Assembly (NCBI RefSeq): GCF_021602585.1
Contig: NZ_BQIP01000004.1
Location: 62,001 to 126,000, forward strand
Origin: Pseudomonas faucium
GTDB lineage: Bacteria; Pseudomonadota; Gammaproteobacteria; Pseudomonadales; Pseudomonadaceae
DNA length: 64,000 bases
Direction of reading: 5' to 3'
The position numbers and the translations under genes were made by a program. Below, in pieces: positions 56,001 through 63,995 of this stretch; positions within the stretch are counted from its first letter, which is position 1, and each line of letters starts with the position of its first letter. A model generated the notes under the pieces. It saw only the letters and a program-made list of their open reading frames with translations, was not told where the DNA came from and ran no database searches.

Positions 56001-56966
56001 GCTGGCCTGGAAGCCACTGGCAGCGAACTTCTCGGCGAACTGCTCGAGGCTGTCCTGGCGGATCGGCTCGGAGCCGGAATAGGCCACGCGCCAGCGGCTC
56101 AGGTCGAGGCCGGCCAGGGCCGCCTCGCTGACCCGCTCGCTGCACAGGCGGTAGGCGAAGTCCGGGCCGCCGCTGATGGTGCCGCCGTATTCGCTGATCG
56201 CCTGCAGCCAGCGCAGCGGGCGGGCGAGGAAGTAGCCCGGCGACATCAGCACGCAGGGCACGCCGCTGAAGATCGGCTGCAGCAGGCCGCCGATCAGGCC
56301 CATGTCGTGGTACAGCGGCAGCCAGCTGACGATCACGTCATCGGGGTTGAGGTCGATGCCAAAGCCATGGCGGATCAACTGCTCGTTGGCCACCAGGTTG
56401 CCGTGGCTGACCTGCACGCCCTTGGGCAGCGCGGTAGAACCAGAGGTGTACTGCAAAAAGGCGATGTCATCACAGGCCAGCGCCGGCTCGCGCCAGGTGT
56501 GCGCCAGGGCCGGGTCGAGGGTGTCCACCGCCAGCAGCGCCGGGGCGTTGTCGCCGGCCAGGGCTTCCAGGCCCTGCAGGCTGTCGCGCAACGCGGCCAC
56601 GGTCAGCAGCAGGCGCGGCTCGGCGTCGTCGATGATCGACAGCAGGCGCTCCTGGTGGTGGCGGCGCGACGACTCCGGCGGGTAGGCCGGCACGGCGATG
56701 ATGCCGGCATACAGGCAGCCGAAGAATGCCGCGACGTAATCCGGGCCACTGGGGAACAGCAGCACGGCGCGGTCGGCAAAATCGGCGCGGGCCTGCAAGG
56801 CTGCGGCAATGGCGCGCGCGCGAAGGTCCAGCTCGCGATAACTGAGCACGGCCTGCTCGCCGGGGGCATCGGCCAGAAAACGCAGGGCGATGCGGTCGGG
56901 CGTGAGCGCGGCACGTTGCGCCAGTGCCTGGACCAGCGAGAGCGGGAGTTCGGGGGCGTGCGTCAT
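44016..56966 (-). CDS. pvdL: Pyoverdine chromophore NRPS PvdL: FAAL-T-C-A(Glu)-T-C-A(Tyr)-T-E-C-A(Dab)-T
   Basis: First synthetase of the pathway, 4316 aa (P. aeruginosa PvdL is about 4340). It begins with a fatty-acyl-AMP ligase (about 1-590, [27 protein letters not shown]), then T (GGNS near 610). Module 2: C (HHIVADG near 800), A (code DVWHFGRI near 1317), T. Module 3: C (HHIVTEG near 1855, Glu replacing Asp), A (code DAEGIGAV near 2374), T (GGDS), E ([10 protein letters not shown] near 2905). Module 4: C (HHILIDAW near 3375), A (code DIWELTAD near 3902, the classic Dab code), T. Family knowledge assigns Glu, D-Tyr and Dab, later cyclised to the chromophore. The ATG at 56966 has AGGAA upstream; the longer frame is not coding. 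It is divergent from pvdS. Confidence 0.95.
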   Translation of the reverse strand: MTHAPELPLSLVQALAQRAALTPDRIALRFLADAPGEQAVLSYRELDLRARAIAAALQARADFADRAVLLFPSGPDYVAAFFGCLYAGIIAVPAYPPESSRRHHQERLLSIIDDAEPRLLLTVAALRDSLQGLEALAGDNAPALLAVDTLDPALAHTWREPALACDDIAFLQYTSGSTALPKGVQVSHGNLVANEQLIRHGFGIDLNPDDVIVSWLPLYHDMGLIGGLLQPIFSGVPCVLMSPGYFLARPLRWLQAISEYGGTISGGPDFAYRLCSERVSEAALAGLDLSRWRVAYSGSEPIRQDSLEQFAEKFAASGFQASSFFASYGLAEATLFVSGSRRGQGIAALELDAEALAGNRAQAGQGSMLMSCGYPQPGHAVRIVEPQHLAPLGDDQVGEIWAAGPSIALGYWRNPEASARTFVQRDGQTWLRTGDLGFMREGEVFVTGRLKDMLIVRGQNLYPQDLEKTLEREVEVLRKGRVAVFAVDDQGEEGIGVAVEISRNVQKAMAPQALIKTLRQVIADACRQAPAVVLLLNPGALPKTSSGKLQRSACRLRMHDGSLDCYARFPAADQPAKAAASDGLQARIAGIWREVLKVESVAADDHFLLLGGNSIAATQASARLADELGIALGLRTLFEAPTLADYSAAVAAILEQGGGQASAIATLNRSQALPQSLAQNRLWLLWQLEPQSAAYNIPAGLHLRGELDPAALEAAFQALVARHEALRTVFIEEDGQALQHIQPAPAFNLRRLDLQGLGAEEVAARREAEAQQPFDLRQGPLLRVTLAQLNDEDHQLWVTLHHIVADGWSLNILLDEFAKLYAAHCQGLEAALPALALGYADYGDWQRQWLAEGESARQLAYWKARLGDALPVLDLYPDQPRTQQQANRAARLNVKVPAKLTEALEGLAREQQASLFMVLLAAWQGLLHRYTGQADIRVGVPNANRPRQQIQGLVGFFINTQVLRAQLHGRQPFSELLAQVRQATLDAQAHQDLPFEQLLEALPEAREQGLFQVMFNHQQRDLSALRRLPGLLAEELPWHSREAKFDLQLHSEQDHQGRLSLAFDYAAELFEQRTVERLAQHLLALLEQVCAQPQLAVGDVELLDQPGRQQLLAWGQAPSPSPQRLVVEQLNEQARQTPQRTALAWEGGSLDYTELHQQANRLAHYLRDKGVGPDTCVAIAVERSPQLLVGLLAILKAGGAYVPLDVDYPAERLAYMLGDCQASLLLSHSGLLDRLPQVEGVSAIALDQLHLDSWPSQAPGLHLHGDNLAYVIYTSGSTGQPKGVGNTHAALAERLQWMQASYALDERDVLMQKAPISFDVSVWECFWPLVTGCKLVLAGPGEHRDPQRIAALVQAHAVTTLHFVPPLLQVFVQEPLAAGCTSLRRLFSGGEALSASLRDRVLQVLPQVQLHNRYGPTETAINVTHWHCQAEDGARSPIGRPLGNVLCRVLDDELQLAAPGVPGELYLGGAGLARGYLGRPGLTAERFVPQADGNGERLYRSGDRARWQVQAQALEYLGRLDQQVKVRGFRVEPEEVQACLLGQPGVEQALVLVHQDAVGAQLVGYFSGPAQADELLAKLAAQLPAYMVPAQLIALAHMPLGPSGKVDRKALPAPVWQQREHVEPQSPLQQQVAAIWREVLNLPRIGLNDDFFALGGHSLLATQIVSRTRQACDVELPLKVLFDASELGAFCAQIACIQAAGEHNLQGAIARVDRRQAVALSYSQQRMWFLWQMEPDSPAYNVGGMARLRGTLHVDAFERALQALIVRHETLRTTFPAIDGVPYQCVAEDSPLHLDWQDFSALPGATRQQRLQQLADQQAHQPFDLERGPLLRACLVKAEDREHYFVLTLHHIVTEGWAMDIFARELGELYEAFVDDRESPLAPLPVQYLDYSVWQRQWLESGEGARQLDYWKARLGDEHPVLALPADRPRPAVQSHRGELYRFDLDPALVARVHAFNSQRGLTLFMTMTATLAALLHRYSGQRDLRIGAPVANRIRPESEGLIGAFLNTQVLRCELDGQMTAAALLDQVRKAAIEGQSHQDLPFEQLVEALQPPRSSAYNPLFQVMCNVQRWAFQQSRELAGMQVDYLVNDASATKFDLYLEVTDLDGRLGCCLTYSRDLFDAPRIARMAEHWQQLLAGLLDDPQQRLCELPMLAQAEQHVLTGQLQGEQHHALDQTLHGLFAAQAARTPHAGALTFAGEHLSYAQLDQQANRLARALRERGVGPQVRVGLALERSLEMVVGLLAILKAGGAYVPLDPEYPLDRLRYMIEDSRIGLLLGQRSLFESLGELPPGVQRWSLEDDAASLPGYSDAALDNHNLPQHQAYLIYTSGSTGKPKGVVVSHGEIAMHCQAVIDAFGMRSDDCELHFYSINFDAASERLLAPLLCGARVVLRAQGQWGAEDICQLVREQQVSILGFTPSYGSQLAQYLAGQGEQLPVRLVITGGEALTGEHLARIRQAFAPQQFFNAYGPTETVVMPLACLAPDTLPGDAGSVPIGRVIGARSAYILDDDLALLPQGGIGELYVGGAGLAQGYHDRPGLSAERFVADPFGAEGGRLYRTGDLVRLRADGLVEYVGRADQQVKIRGFRIELGEIESRLQEHADVDEAVVLALDLPGGKQLVGYLVCQQASAGSEAQAQLREAVKADARQHLPDYMVPAHLVLLGSLPLMGNGKLDRRALPAPDLEQARQHYQAPANALEEQLAQVWREVLNISRVGVQDNFFELGGDSILSIQVVSRARQLGLQFSPRDLFQHQTIQTLAAVVTQSEAASAIEQGARQGSSGLTPIQHWFFDSEVVQPQHWNQAVLLQVRQPLEPAQLEQALAALLQHHDSLRLRFTQANGRWQGTFAAPGNVQLLWTATVADFNDCQALYTDVQRSLDLEQGPLLRALLVTDGQGAQRLLLAIHHLVVDGVSWRVLLEDLQALYRGQPLAAKTHAMADWAARLASYAGSDSLRDELGWWQGQLGGVRHELPCDHPQGGNLHRHAHTLAIGLDVEQTRQLLQQAPAAYHTQVNDLLLTALARTLCRWSGDQEVLVQLEGHGRDGLFEDMDLTRSVGWFTNAYPLRLDPQAGDGDAARASSIKRIKEQLRQVPHKGQGYGVLRYLAEPASREQMAALPQARITFNYLGQFDQQFDAAALFQPLDAPAGLAHDLDAALPNWLSVDGQVYGGALQLRWTYSRERYDEQTIAQLAEAYRQELLALVAHCLADGNGSFTPSDFPLAHLAQEQIDALPIPDAEIEDVYPLTPMQEGMLLHTLLEPGTGIYYMQDRYRINSALDPQRFAQAWQAVVARHEALRASFSWNAGEAMLQIIHKPGKTPVDYQDWRGLDEAAQEQRLQALHKKEREAGFELLREAPFHLRLVRVDDERYWFMMSNHHILIDAWCRSLLMNDFFELYQALGEGRQAQLPVPPRYRDYIGWLQRQDLDEARGWWQANLAGFERATAIPSDRPLRHDHAGDGMRVGDCYTRLQVSDGVRLRELAQAHQLTINTFAQAAWALVLARYSGERDVAFGVTVAGRPVSLPQMQRTVGLFINSVALRVQLPEPGQRRSVRQWLQGLLARNMELREYEYLPLVAIQECSELPKGQPLFNSLFVFENAPVESAVLDHAQHLNASSDSGRTHTNFPLTAVCYPGDDLGLHLSFDQRYFDYPTVERLLAEFKRLLLALVQGFEGDVNELPLLGEAEQRWLLDDCNRTERTYALEQSYVALFEAQVAAHPERTVARCLEAAYDYAGLNLAANRLGHALVAAGVAIDQPVALLAERGLPLLGMIVGSFKAGAGYLPLDPGLPPARLQRIVELSRTPVLVCSAACAEQGRQLLDELGDEARPQLLVWEEIQASAVASHNPGIHSGPDNLAYVIYTSGSTGLPKGVMVEQRGMLNNQLSKVPYLALSERDVIAQTASQSFDISVWQFLAAPLFGARLEIVPNAIAHDPQGLLAHVQATGITVLESVPSLIQGMLANDHQALDGLRWMLPTGEAMPPELAAQWLQRYPGIGLVNAYGPAECSDDVAFFCVDHDSTQGSYLPIGTPTDNNRLYLYGEDQALVPLGAVGELCVAGTGVGRGYVGDPVRTALAFIPHPHGGAGERLYRTGDLARRRPDGVLEYVGRIDHQVKIRGYRIELGEIEARLHEQPELRDAAVGVQEGVNGKHLVGYLVAHQGVSADAVLLEQLKQRLRAQLPEYMVPLHWGWFDRLPHNANGKLDRKALPAIDIGGQHSQAYLAPRDELEQVLAGIWADVLKAERVGVHDNFFELGGHSLLATQIASRVQKQLQLNVPLRAMFECSTVEELAAYVRGLQDSALDEDKVDRLSDLMAELEGL

Positions 56967-57056
56967 GGGGTGTTCCTGCCAGTGTCTGGTTAAGTCGGGC
57001 CGGCTGCTCAGGATGGGGCGCAGGGCAGCGTGCGGCGGCCGGATGTACACAGGGGA

Positions 57057-57083
57057 ACGGATGGGCGGAGCAAGAAATTAACG
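57057..57083 (-). promoter_or_regulatory. PvdS-type iron-starvation box (variant) of pvdL
   Basis: Minus strand GCGTTAATT, 16 bases, CGTT, about 90-115 bp upstream of the pvdL ATG. Same variant as the one before the 3399-aa synthetase. The 305-bp pvdL-pvdS gap holds this box and the pvdS promoter and no coding frame. Confidence 0.65.
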
Positions 57084-57175
57084 CCAGGACCGCGTGCCAG
57101 CGCACGCGGAAAGTGAACTGCATCACGGGCGTCGGCTTAGAACTGAAACTAATGGATACGCATTAACTTTCGTAT

Positions 57176-57204
57176 TTGACAATCATTATCATTCTGCATA
57201 GTTT
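57176..57204 (+). promoter_or_regulatory. pvdS promoter with overlapping Fur box
   Basis: TTGACA (57176-57181), a 17-bp spacer and TAGTTT (57199-57204) form a sigma-70-like promoter. The spacer region reads GACAATCATTATCATT, a good match to the Fur operator repeat (NATNAT units), so Fur-Fe(II) should block the promoter when iron is plentiful. It is about 70 bp upstream of the pvdS ATG. Confidence 0.85.
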
Positions 57205-57271
57205 GTCGCACGTCGTAGGAAGCTTCCTCATCTGGGGTGCTCCCTTTCCCTTCCGAGACAAGGTGATTTCC

Positions 57272-57802
57272 ATGGCGGAACAACTATCCACAAGTAAGTG
57301 CGATTCACCATTACTCCAGGCGTTCGTCGACAACCGCAGCATCCTGGTCAAGATCGCGGCGCGCATCACCGGTTGCCGCTCGCGCGCCGAAGATGTGGTG
57401 CAGGACGCTTTCTTCCGGCTCGGTTCCGCGCCGCACATCACCTCGTCGTTCAAAGCCCAGCTCAGCTACCTGTTCCAGATCGTGCGCAACCTGGCCATCG
57501 ACCATTACCGCAAGCAGGCGATGGAGCTGAAGTACTCGGGCAGTGAAGAGGAAGGCCTGAACGTGGTGGTGCTCAATGCCTCGCCCGAAGCGACCCACAT
57601 CAACCTCGCGGCCCTGGAGCACATTGCCGAGGCGCTGAACGAGCTGCCGGCGCGTACCCGTTATGCGTTCGAGATGTACCGGCTGCATGGGGTGCCGCAG
57701 AAGGACATCGCCAAGGAGCTGGGGGTGTCGCCGACCTTGGTCAACTTCATGATTCGCGATGCTTTGGTGCATTGCCGCAAGACGGCCAATCGCCAGGGCT
57801 GA
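57272..57802 (+). CDS. pvdS: ECF sigma factor PvdS (PfrI/PbrA type)
   Basis: Iron-starvation sigma factor of 176 aa, the master activator of pyoverdine genes. Region 2 (VKIAARITGCRSRAEDVVQD, then the YLFQIVRNLAIDHYRK segment) and region 4 (LPARTRYAFEMYRLHGVPQK, ELGVSPTLVNFMIRDALVHC) match PvdS closely as I know it. The ATG at 57272 is chosen because the protein then begins MAEQLST, like PvdS, and AAGGTG lies just upstream; an in-frame TTG at 57176 falls in the promoter. It would read the TAAAT-N16-CGT boxes found in this window and be held by the anti-sigma FpvR, which is not in the window. Confidence 0.95.
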   Translation: MAEQLSTSKCDSPLLQAFVDNRSILVKIAARITGCRSRAEDVVQDAFFRLGSAPHITSSFKAQLSYLFQIVRNLAIDHYRKQAMELKYSGSEEEGLNVVVLNASPEATHINLAALEHIAEALNELPARTRYAFEMYRLHGVPQKDIAKELGVSPTLVNFMIRDALVHCRKTANRQG

Positions 57803-57819
57803 CGTTTGGCGTTGCCTTT

Positions 57820-57901
57820 ATCGCCGGCAAGCCGGCTCCCACAGGGATTGCACCACCCTTGAGGCCTGTGCAGTACCTGTGGGAGCCGGCTTGCCGGCGA
57901 T
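57820..57901. repeat. 26-bp perfect inverted repeat pair (REP-like), 3' of pvdS
   Basis: The arm 57820-57845 is the exact reverse complement of 57876-57901, with a 30-bp spacer, in the gap between the convergent pvdS and acetyltransferase genes. It is the same 26-mer as at 43889-43998. Confidence 0.88.
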
Positions 57902-57908
57902 GGGCCGC

Positions 57909-58922
57909 TCAGAGCAACTTGCAGCGGTCGAAGAAGCGCTCGCGCCCCAGGATCATCAGCGCCGCACGCTTGTGCGGAAAATCGAATTCCTTTTCGCAGT
58001 GGAAGCACTGGTCCTGCATGTAGCCGATCATCTTGGCATTGTCGGCCCGCGGCTCGGCCACCACCCGCTGGGTGCGCGGGTCGTCGAGGAACAGGTAGTG
58101 CACCAGCGCCGACAGCCAGCTGGCCACCTTGTGCGGGCCGCGGTGGTTCTCCTCGCCCACCAGCATGTGCACGCCGCGGTCGTGATCGTCGGCCGGGTAG
58201 AACGGCGCGATGCGGTCTTCCTTGGCCCAGTAGGCCTCGAAGTAGGCGAACGGCTGGTCGTCGAAGCTGCCGATCAGGGTCAGGGTGTGCGGGTCGGCGT
58301 CGAGCTTGGCCAGGTATTCGCGGTGCTGGGCCAGCGACCCACCCTCCTGCCAGAATTTTTCAACCCGCGGGTTGTTCTGCCAGCGGTTGTAGCGCTCCAG
58401 GTCCTGGTCGATATCCAGGGTGCGCAGCGACACCCAGCTGCCCAGCCGGGCATCGAAGCGCCGGTACACCTCGCCACGGGGCTTGGGCGCGCGCCGTGGG
58501 TGGCGCTTGCCGTCGCTCATCTGCATCTGCTGCGGGTAGACGCTGCCAGGGGCCTGGCCGAGCCAGGGGTGCGGCAACTGCCAGAACAGCGTGCGCTCGC
58601 ACAGGTACAGGCCTGGGGTTTCGCTTGCCAGCAGCAAGCCGCTGGCCAGCGCCTCGGGCTGCACCTGCGCCAGGTGCCAGGCCAGGCGCTGGCAGGCCGG
58701 GTTGCGCGACAGCAGCCAGTAGCAGGCGGCCCACAACGCTTGCTGGGGGCGCTGCGGGCACAGGCTTTCAACGTGGACGTGCAGGGTCTCGCCGGGCTCC
58801 AGGCGCACCTGGATCAGTGGGCGGCCCTCCAGCGTCAGGCTCAGCCAGCAATCGCCCTGATCGGCGCTGAGGCTGTGCCAGCGAGGCAGTGACAACGGCT
58901 GCGAAGCGGCATCGAACGGCAT
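57909..58922 (-). CDS. IucB/PvdYII-like siderophore N-acetyltransferase
   Basis: GNAT-type acyltransferase of 337 aa. The C-terminal ~190 residues match the siderophore N-hydroxyamine acyltransferase family (ERYNRWQNNPRVEKFWQEGG, FYPADDHDRGVHMLVGE, HRGPHKVASWLSALVHYLFL, VVAEPRADNAKMI). Family members acetylate hydroxylysine (IucB) or hydroxyornithine (PvdYII). The N-terminal ~150 residues are a less conserved extension. A perfect PvdS-type box precedes it, so it belongs to the pyoverdine regulon. The predicted peptide does not obviously need an acylated hydroxyornithine, so its substrate is open. The equivalent gene lies next to pvdL/pfrI in P. putida KT2440 as I recall it. Confidence 0.85.
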   Translation of the reverse strand: MPFDAASQPLSLPRWHSLSADQGDCWLSLTLEGRPLIQVRLEPGETLHVHVESLCPQRPQQALWAACYWLLSRNPACQRLAWHLAQVQPEALASGLLLASETPGLYLCERTLFWQLPHPWLGQAPGSVYPQQMQMSDGKRHPRRAPKPRGEVYRRFDARLGSWVSLRTLDIDQDLERYNRWQNNPRVEKFWQEGGSLAQHREYLAKLDADPHTLTLIGSFDDQPFAYFEAYWAKEDRIAPFYPADDHDRGVHMLVGEENHRGPHKVASWLSALVHYLFLDDPRTQRVVAEPRADNAKMIGYMQDQCFHCEKEFDFPHKRAALMILGRERFFDRCKLL

Positions 58923-58965
58923 GGTCTTGGCTCACGGTGTGTGGAAAAAAGGCTCACTGGTGCAG

Positions 58966-58989
58966 ACGTGGGCGCGGCCGGGGAATTTA
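58966..58989 (-). promoter_or_regulatory. PvdS-type iron-starvation box of the acetyltransferase gene
   Basis: The minus strand reads TAAAT, 16 bases, CGT: an exact consensus match, about 45-65 bp upstream of the acetyltransferase ATG. The first three bases of TAAAT are the stop codon (TAA) of the upstream solute-binding-protein gene. Confidence 0.85.
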
Positions 58990-59796
58990 CTCGATGGGCG
59001 CCGCCACGCTGATCCGGTAGGGCTGGAAGATGCGCGTCAGCTCGCCGGCTTCGCGCAGCTCGCGTAGCAAGGCGGCGAACTTCTGGTCGCTGATGGGGGC
59101 GTCCGGGCGCAGCAGGGCGTAGTGGTGGTAGACCTGGTCGATCCGTTCGGACGCCATCAGCTGGTCGAGGCTGGCGGGGTTGCGCGCGAGGAAATCGCTG
59201 AGGTAGGAGCGCGTCACCAGGGCGATGTCGGCGCGCCCGGCCTGGACCATCAGCAGGTTGCTGTCGTGGGAGTAGGTCAGGGTCGCGTTGTAGGCCTTGC
59301 GCAGGTACTGCGGGTCGGGGTTGAAGCGGGCGAAGGCGTAGTGATAGCCATTGAACAGGGCCAGGCGCTTGCCTTGCAGGTCGTCGAAATAGTGCTGGTC
59401 GCGGCCTTCGAGCTTCTTGGCGACGAACACCTCGGCGTCTTCCAGGCCCATGTCCACGGCCTGGTGGGGGATGCCCTGCCAGCCCCATTCAGGGTTCTCG
59501 AAGATCGCCATGTCGGTGCGGCCTTGCTGGAAGTCGCCAAAGCGTCGCTGGATGGAGGTGGGCACCAGCACGAAGCGGTAGCCTGACTGCAGGTGGTTCA
59601 AGGCCTCGACCAGTTGCGGCAGGAGCCCTGTGTCGGCGCCCTGCTCGGGGCGCACGGTGTAGGGCGGGAAATGCGCAGCGCCGATCTTCACGTCGATGGC
59701 TTCGCCCGCCCATGCCGGTGCCGCCAGCCAGGTAGCGGCCAACAGCAGCAAGGTGGAAAAAACCTTCAGGCCGGGTGCTGGGGTCAAGACGGACAC
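58987..59796 (-). CDS. Periplasmic solute-binding protein, SBP_bac_3 type
   Basis: Exported binding protein of 269 aa. It has a signal peptide (LLLLAATWLAAPAWA, cleavage before GEAI) and the two-lobe pattern of family-3 solute-binding proteins (GAAHFPPYTVRPEQ, GLLPQLVEALN, GRTDMAIFENPEWG, LQGKRLALFNGY, GRADIALVTRSYL). No ABC permease or ATPase genes are nearby, so it may be an orphan binding protein or an environmental sensor. The ligand is unknown. The gene is divergent from the exonuclease gene and its stop codon is part of the iron-starvation box of the next gene. Confidence 0.82.
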   Translation of the reverse strand: MSVLTPAPGLKVFSTLLLLAATWLAAPAWAGEAIDVKIGAAHFPPYTVRPEQGADTGLLPQLVEALNHLQSGYRFVLVPTSIQRRFGDFQQGRTDMAIFENPEWGWQGIPHQAVDMGLEDAEVFVAKKLEGRDQHYFDDLQGKRLALFNGYHYAFARFNPDPQYLRKAYNATLTYSHDSNLLMVQAGRADIALVTRSYLSDFLARNPASLDQLMASERIDQVYHHYALLRPDAPISDQKFAALLRELREAGELTRIFQPYRISVAAPIE

Positions 59797-59950
59797 TCAT
59801 CACGGTTCATACCTGGATGCGCCTAAACTAGGCGTTTTCCCACAGCGGCACAACCGCTGGAAGCGCCAAAGTGAGGGCATTTTGCCAGAGGGTGCCGAGG
59901 GCCCGCAGATTGGCTACGCTGCTCTTGCATGTATGGCAAGGGAGCCTGGT

Positions 59951-60496
59951 ATGGGCCACTGGTTGGTGATCGACCTGGAAGCCACCACCGATGATGGTGG
60001 CTGGCCGGTCACGGAGATGGAAATCATTGAAATCGGCGCCAGCCTTGTGACCCGCGAGGGCCGCGAGGTGGACCATTTCCAGCGTTTCGTGCGCCCGCGC
60101 CGGCGCCCGCAACTGACGCCGTTCTGCCGCGAGCTGACCCACATCAGCCAGGCCAGCGTCGACAGTGCCGCGGCCTTCCCCGAGGTGTGGGCGCGCTTCG
60201 AGCGCTGGCTGGAGCACCACCGCGGGCAGTTGCAGGCCTGGGTCAGCTGGGGCGACTACGACCGCCAGCAACTGCTGCAAGAGTGGCAGCAGCATGGGCT
60301 CGACAGCCTGCTGCGCAATTTGCCCCACATCAACCTCAAGCAGCGCTTCGCCAAGGCCCGCCACCTGCAGCGCCCGACCGGGCTCAACGGCGCCCTGCAG
60401 CTGGCCGGCATGCAGTTCACCGGCCAGCAGCACCGGGCCCTGGAAGATGCGCGCAATACCGCGCGCCTGCTGCCTTTGAGCCTGCCGGGCGTTTGA
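59951..60496 (+). CDS. DnaQ-like 3'-5' exonuclease
   Basis: DEDDh exonuclease-fold protein of 181 aa. Exo I is IDLEATT (Asp and Glu), exo II is in WGDYDRQQL, exo III is HRALEDARNTARL, giving the full catalytic set of Asp, Glu, Asp, His and Asp. It resembles the ERI1/KapD-type small exonucleases more than the DnaQ proofreading subunit. The ATG at 59951 follows AAGGGAG; an upstream ATG at 59933 lacks a good ribosome site. The substrate, DNA or RNA, is not shown by the sequence. Confidence 0.86.
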   Translation: MGHWLVIDLEATTDDGGWPVTEMEIIEIGASLVTREGREVDHFQRFVRPRRRPQLTPFCRELTHISQASVDSAAAFPEVWARFERWLEHHRGQLQAWVSWGDYDRQQLLQEWQQHGLDSLLRNLPHINLKQRFAKARHLQRPTGLNGALQLAGMQFTGQQHRALEDARNTARLLPLSLPGV

Positions 60497-60590
60497 CGTC
60501 GGGGCACCTGAAAGCAGATGACGGCGAGAAGGGGCTTGGGCATACTGGCCAGCCCTTTTTCACCCCCTTCTCTCTTTTCAGGAGCGCCCC

Positions 60591-60875
60591 ATGTTCAAGG
60601 TCAACGAGTACTTCGATGGCACCGTCAAGTCGATCGCCTTCGAAGGCACTGAAGGTCCGGCCACCGTCGGCGTGATGGCCCCGGGCGAATACGAATTCGG
60701 CACTGCCAAGCGTGAGATCATGCACGTGGTGGCTGGCGCGCTGACCGTCAAGCTGCCGGGTAGCGACAACTGGGAAACCTTCAAGGCTGGCGACAAGTTC
60801 AATGTGGCGGCCGACAGCAAGTTCCAGCTGAAGGTGGCGGTGGATACCGCTTACCTGTGCGAGTACCGCGACTGA
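60591..60875 (+). CDS. ppnP: Pyrimidine/purine nucleoside phosphorylase PpnP
   Basis: Single cupin-domain protein of 94 aa (older name UPF0345/YaiE). The whole length matches the family: [64 protein letters not shown]. PpnP splits nucleosides with phosphate to give free bases and ribose-1-phosphate. A CAGGAG ribosome site precedes the ATG. The 94-bp gap before it has a short GC hairpin followed by T residues at about 60530-60560, which may end the exonuclease transcript. Confidence 0.93.
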   Translation: MFKVNEYFDGTVKSIAFEGTEGPATVGVMAPGEYEFGTAKREIMHVVAGALTVKLPGSDNWETFKAGDKFNVAADSKFQLKVAVDTAYLCEYRD

Positions 60876-60899
60876 TCGTTGCTGCACAGGGTCGCTTCT

Positions 60900-61012
60900 T
60901 GTAGGAGCGGCCTTGTGTCGCGAAAGGGCTGCGCAGCAGCCCCAGTCTTTTGTGTGCTGTTCGATTTTGGGGCCTCTGCGAGGCCCTTTCGCGACACAAG
61001 GCCGCTCCTACA
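60900..61012. repeat. 29-bp perfect inverted repeat pair (REP-like) overlapping a stop codon
   Basis: The arm 60900-60928 is the exact reverse complement of 60984-61012. Smaller hairpins lie between the arms. It fills the convergent gap between ppnP and the hydrolase gene, and its right arm contains the TAG stop (61008-61010) of the hydrolase. Confidence 0.87.
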
Positions 61013-61700
61013 GGCCAAGGAACCCCGCCACTTTTTCAGCGGCCGCCTGCAGATGCTGGGCATGGCTGAACCCCGAGGCCTTCAGCGGCTTCAGGTCATG
61101 ATCCCCCGCCACCAGCCAGCTCACCTCGATCGCCGGTGACAGCGCATACCCCTCTACCGCCTCACGATTGCCCAGCGCATCGCGCTCGCCCTGCACGATC
61201 AAAGTCGGCGTGCGCAACCCAGCCAAGTGTTCGACCCGGGGCTTCTCGGGCTTGCCCACCGCATAGAACGGATAGCCCAGGCACACCAGCGCATCGGCAC
61301 CCAGTTCGTCGGCCAGCAAACTGGCCATGCGCCCGCCCATGGACTTGCCGCCGATGGCCAACTTTCCTGTGACCAAAGGTCGCACCTGCCGGTAGACCTC
61401 ACGCCAGCATTCGAGCAGTACCTTCTGCGGATTGGGCGGCCGCTTGCCGCCCCCGACCCTGCGCTGGGCCATGTAGGGGAACTCGAACCGAATCACCCCG
61501 ACCCCTAGCGCCGCAAGCCTTTGCGCCATCTCGTCCATGAATTCGCTGTCCATCGGCGCCCCTGCGCCGTGGGCCAGGATCAGGCACCGGCCAGGTGCGC
61601 TATCTGCCTGATTCCATGGAGGATCGCAGCGCAAGCCTGGGACATTTGCGATCTTCGCCCATTGATCCCCGTCAATACCGGCACTTTGCCCATTACTCAT
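61008..61700 (-). CDS. Alpha/beta hydrolase of the KANL3/TEX30 type
   Basis: Hydrolase-fold protein of 230 aa. It has [16 protein letters not shown], the nucleophile segment [11 protein letters not shown] (GKSMGG), QGERDALGN with the acid, and GDHDLKPLK with the His, as in bacterial KANL3/TEX30-domain hydrolases related to dienelactone hydrolases. Substrate unknown. The ATG at 61700 is preceded by GAGG; the frame stays open far upstream, but that part is antisense to ccoN and is not credible. Its first codons overlap the ccoN promoter region, including an Anr-type box. Its stop lies in a repeat element. Confidence 0.85.
   Translation of the reverse strand: MSNGQSAGIDGDQWAKIANVPGLRCDPPWNQADSAPGRCLILAHGAGAPMDSEFMDEMAQRLAALGVGVIRFEFPYMAQRRVGGGKRPPNPQKVLLECWREVYRQVRPLVTGKLAIGGKSMGGRMASLLADELGADALVCLGYPFYAVGKPEKPRVEHLAGLRTPTLIVQGERDALGNREAVEGYALSPAIEVSWLVAGDHDLKPLKASGFSHAQHLQAAAEKVAGFLGL
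61662..61675 (+). promoter_or_regulatory. Anr/FNR box of the cco operon
   Basis: TTGATCCCCGTCAA matches the Anr/FNR site TTGAT-N4-(A/G)TCAA. It lies about 77 bp upstream of ccoN, inside the 5' end of the divergent hydrolase gene. Oxygen-limited induction of ccoNOQP by Anr is well established in Pseudomonas. Confidence 0.75.
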
Positions 61701-61751
61701 GCTTGCCTCGCTGTAAAGCCTGCCAAAATAACCGTGGATGGGAACCCATAC

Positions 61752-63176
61752 ATGAACACAACCAGCAGTACCGCCTACAACTACAAGGTGGTCCGCCAAT
61801 TCGCCATCATGACGGTGGTGTGGGGAATCGTCGGGATGGGGCTCGGCGTCTTCATCGCCGCCCAGCTCGCCTGGCCTTCCCTCAACTTCGACCTCCCCTG
61901 GACCAGCTTCGGCCGCCTGCGCCCCCTGCATACCAATGCGGTGATCTTCGCCTTCGGCGGCTGTGCGCTGTTCGCCACCTCCTATTATTCGGTGCAACGC
62001 ACCTGCCAGACCACCCTGTTCGCACCGGGCCTGGCCGCGTTCACCTTCTGGGGCTGGCAACTGGTGATCCTGCTGGCAGCGATCACCCTGCCACTGGGCT
62101 ACACCAGCTCCAAGGAATACGCCGAGCTGGAATGGCCGATCGACATCCTGATCACCATCGTCTGGGTGTGCTACGCCATCGTGTTCTTCGGCACGCTGAT
62201 GAAACGCAACACCAAGCATATCTACGTGGGTAACTGGTTCTTCGGCGCCTTCATCCTCACCGTGGCGATGCTGCACATCATCAACAACCTGGAACTGCCG
62301 GTCAGCCTGACCAAGTCGTACTCGGTGTATGCCGGGGCCACCGACGCCATGGTGCAATGGTGGTACGGCCACAACGCGGTGGGCTTCTTCCTGACCGCAG
62401 GCTTCCTGGGGATGATGTACTACTACGTGCCCAAGCAGGCCGAGCGCCCGGTGTATTCCTATCGCCTGTCGATCGTCCACTTCTGGGCGCTGATCACCCT
62501 GTACATCTGGGCCGGCCCGCACCATCTGCACTACACCGCGCTGCCCGACTGGGCGCAGTCGCTGGGCATGGTGATGTCGCTGATCCTGCTGGCACCGAGC
62601 TGGGGCGGCATGATCAACGGCATGATGACCCTCTCCGGCGCCTGGCATAAGTTGCGCAGCGACCCGATCCTGCGCTTTTTGGTCGTTTCGCTGGCCTTCT
62701 ACGGCATGTCCACCTTCGAAGGCCCGATGATGGCCATCAAGACGGTCAACGCCCTGTCGCACTACACCGACTGGACCATCGGCCACGTCCACGCCGGCGC
62801 GCTCGGCTGGGTGGCGATGATTTCCATCGGCGCGCTGTACCACACCATCCCGAAAGTGTTCGGCAAGGAGCAGATGCACAGCATCGGCCTGATCAACGCG
62901 CACTTCTGGCTGGCGACCATCGGCACCGTGCTGTACATCGCCTCGATGTGGGTCAACGGCATCGCCCAGGGCCTGATGTGGCGGGCGGTGAACAGCGACG
63001 GCACGCTCACCTACTCGTTCGTCGAAACCCTGGTGGCCAGCCACCCAGGCTTCATCGTGCGCTTCGTCGGTGGTGCGATCTTCCTCAGCGGCATGTTCCT
63101 GATGGCCTGGAACACCTGGCGCACCGTGCGTGCCCCGGCCGCCGTCGCCGCCCCTGCCAACGCGCAACTGGCCTGA
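61752..63176 (+). CDS. ccoN: Cytochrome cbb3 oxidase catalytic subunit I
   Basis: Membrane haem-copper oxidase subunit of 474 aa with about twelve membrane segments; it reduces oxygen at the haem b3-CuB centre. Family residues are visible: [12 protein letters not shown] (low-spin haem ligand), [26 protein letters not shown] (CuB His and the conserved Tyr), [14 protein letters not shown] (CuB His pair) and [11 protein letters not shown] (high-spin and low-spin haem His). Length is standard for CcoN. It opens the ccoNOQP operon and is preceded by an Anr box. Pseudomonads often carry two such operons; which one this is cannot be stated from the window. Confidence 0.96.
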   Translation: MNTTSSTAYNYKVVRQFAIMTVVWGIVGMGLGVFIAAQLAWPSLNFDLPWTSFGRLRPLHTNAVIFAFGGCALFATSYYSVQRTCQTTLFAPGLAAFTFWGWQLVILLAAITLPLGYTSSKEYAELEWPIDILITIVWVCYAIVFFGTLMKRNTKHIYVGNWFFGAFILTVAMLHIINNLELPVSLTKSYSVYAGATDAMVQWWYGHNAVGFFLTAGFLGMMYYYVPKQAERPVYSYRLSIVHFWALITLYIWAGPHHLHYTALPDWAQSLGMVMSLILLAPSWGGMINGMMTLSGAWHKLRSDPILRFLVVSLAFYGMSTFEGPMMAIKTVNALSHYTDWTIGHVHAGALGWVAMISIGALYHTIPKVFGKEQMHSIGLINAHFWLATIGTVLYIASMWVNGIAQGLMWRAVNSDGTLTYSFVETLVASHPGFIVRFVGGAIFLSGMFLMAWNTWRTVRAPAAVAAPANAQLA

Positions 63177-63189
63177 GGAGACCTGCCTG

Positions 63190-63798
63190 ATGAAACATGA
63201 AGTGATCGAGAAAAACGTCGGCCTGCTGGCCTTGCTGATGGTGTTTGCCGTCAGCATCGGCGGCCTGACCCAGATCGTCCCGCTGTTCTTCCAGGACGTG
63301 ACCAACAAGCCGGTCGAAGGCATGAAGCCCTACACCGCGCTGCAGCTCGAAGGGCGCGACATCTACATCCGCGAAGGTTGCGTGGGCTGCCACTCGCAGA
63401 TGATCCGCCCGTTCCGCGCCGAAACCGAGCGCTACGGCCACTACTCGGTGGCCGGCGAAAGCGTGTGGGACCACCCGTTCCTGTGGGGCTCCAAGCGCAC
63501 CGGCCCGGACCTGGCCCGCGTGGGCGGGCGCTACTCGGACGACTGGCACCGCGCGCACCTGTACAACCCGCGCAACGTGGTACCGGAGTCGAAGATGCCG
63601 TCCTACCCGTGGCTGGTGGCGCAACAGGTCGACAACAGCCACACCGACACCAAGATGCGTACCCTGCGCACCCTCGGCGTGCCGTACACCGACGCGGACA
63701 TTGCCGGGGCGCGTGATGCGGTCAAGGGCAAGACCGAGATGGACGCCCTGGTGGCCTACCTGCAGGTGCTGGGCACCGCGATCAAGAACAAGAGGTGA
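63190..63798 (+). CDS. ccoO: Cytochrome cbb3 oxidase mono-haem subunit II
   Basis: Membrane-anchored mono-haem cytochrome c of 202 aa. One N-terminal membrane segment is followed by the haem site CVGCHSQM and an axial Met in SKMPSYPWL. It carries electrons from CcoP to the CcoN centre. It starts 13 bp after ccoN with a GAGGAGA ribosome site. Confidence 0.96.
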   Translation: MKHEVIEKNVGLLALLMVFAVSIGGLTQIVPLFFQDVTNKPVEGMKPYTALQLEGRDIYIREGCVGCHSQMIRPFRAETERYGHYSVAGESVWDHPFLWGSKRTGPDLARVGGRYSDDWHRAHLYNPRNVVPESKMPSYPWLVAQQVDNSHTDTKMRTLRTLGVPYTDADIAGARDAVKGKTEMDALVAYLQVLGTAIKNKR

Positions 63799-63803
63799 GT
63801 GCG

Positions 63804-63995
63804 ATGGAAATGGACATCGGCATGATCCGCGGCCTGGGCACCCTGGTGGTGATGATCGCCTTCATCGGCCTCTCGCTGTGGGTGTTCAACCGGCGCCGCG
63901 ACCGTGATTTCGCCGAAGCGCGGCTGCTGCCCTTCGTCGACGACCGCCTGCCACCTGCGGGCCAGGAAACTGCCATGAGGAGTACGCGTCAATGA
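63804..63995 (+). CDS. ccoQ: Cytochrome cbb3 oxidase assembly subunit
   Basis: Small membrane protein of 63 aa with one membrane segment (IRGLGTLVVMIAFIGLSLWVF) and a charged tail (NRRRDRDFAEARLLPF), the usual CcoQ pattern. It stabilises the cbb3 complex. The ATG at 63804 follows AGAGGTGAG; an in-frame GTG at 63795 is less likely. Its stop overlaps the next ATG (AATGA). Confidence 0.9.
   Translation: MEMDIGMIRGLGTLVVMIAFIGLSLWVFNRRRDRDFAEARLLPFVDDRLPPAGQETAMRSTRQ

Noticed and set aside
44000-56993. Plus-strand open frames of 1784 and 2543 codons opposite pvdL
   Set aside because: Antisense shadows; all PvdL domains are on the minus strand with the expected length and order.
56967-57050. N-terminal extension of PvdL to a GTG at 57050
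   Set aside because: The ATG at 56966 has a good ribosome site and gives the normal PvdL N terminus; the extension runs towards the promoter.
57176-57271. N-terminal extension of PvdS to a TTG at 57176
   Set aside because: The extension overlaps the -35 element and the Fur box; known PvdS proteins begin at the equivalent of the ATG at 57272.
61701-63323. Upstream extension of the hydrolase frame
   Set aside because: It is antisense to ccoN and ccoO, which are certain genes.
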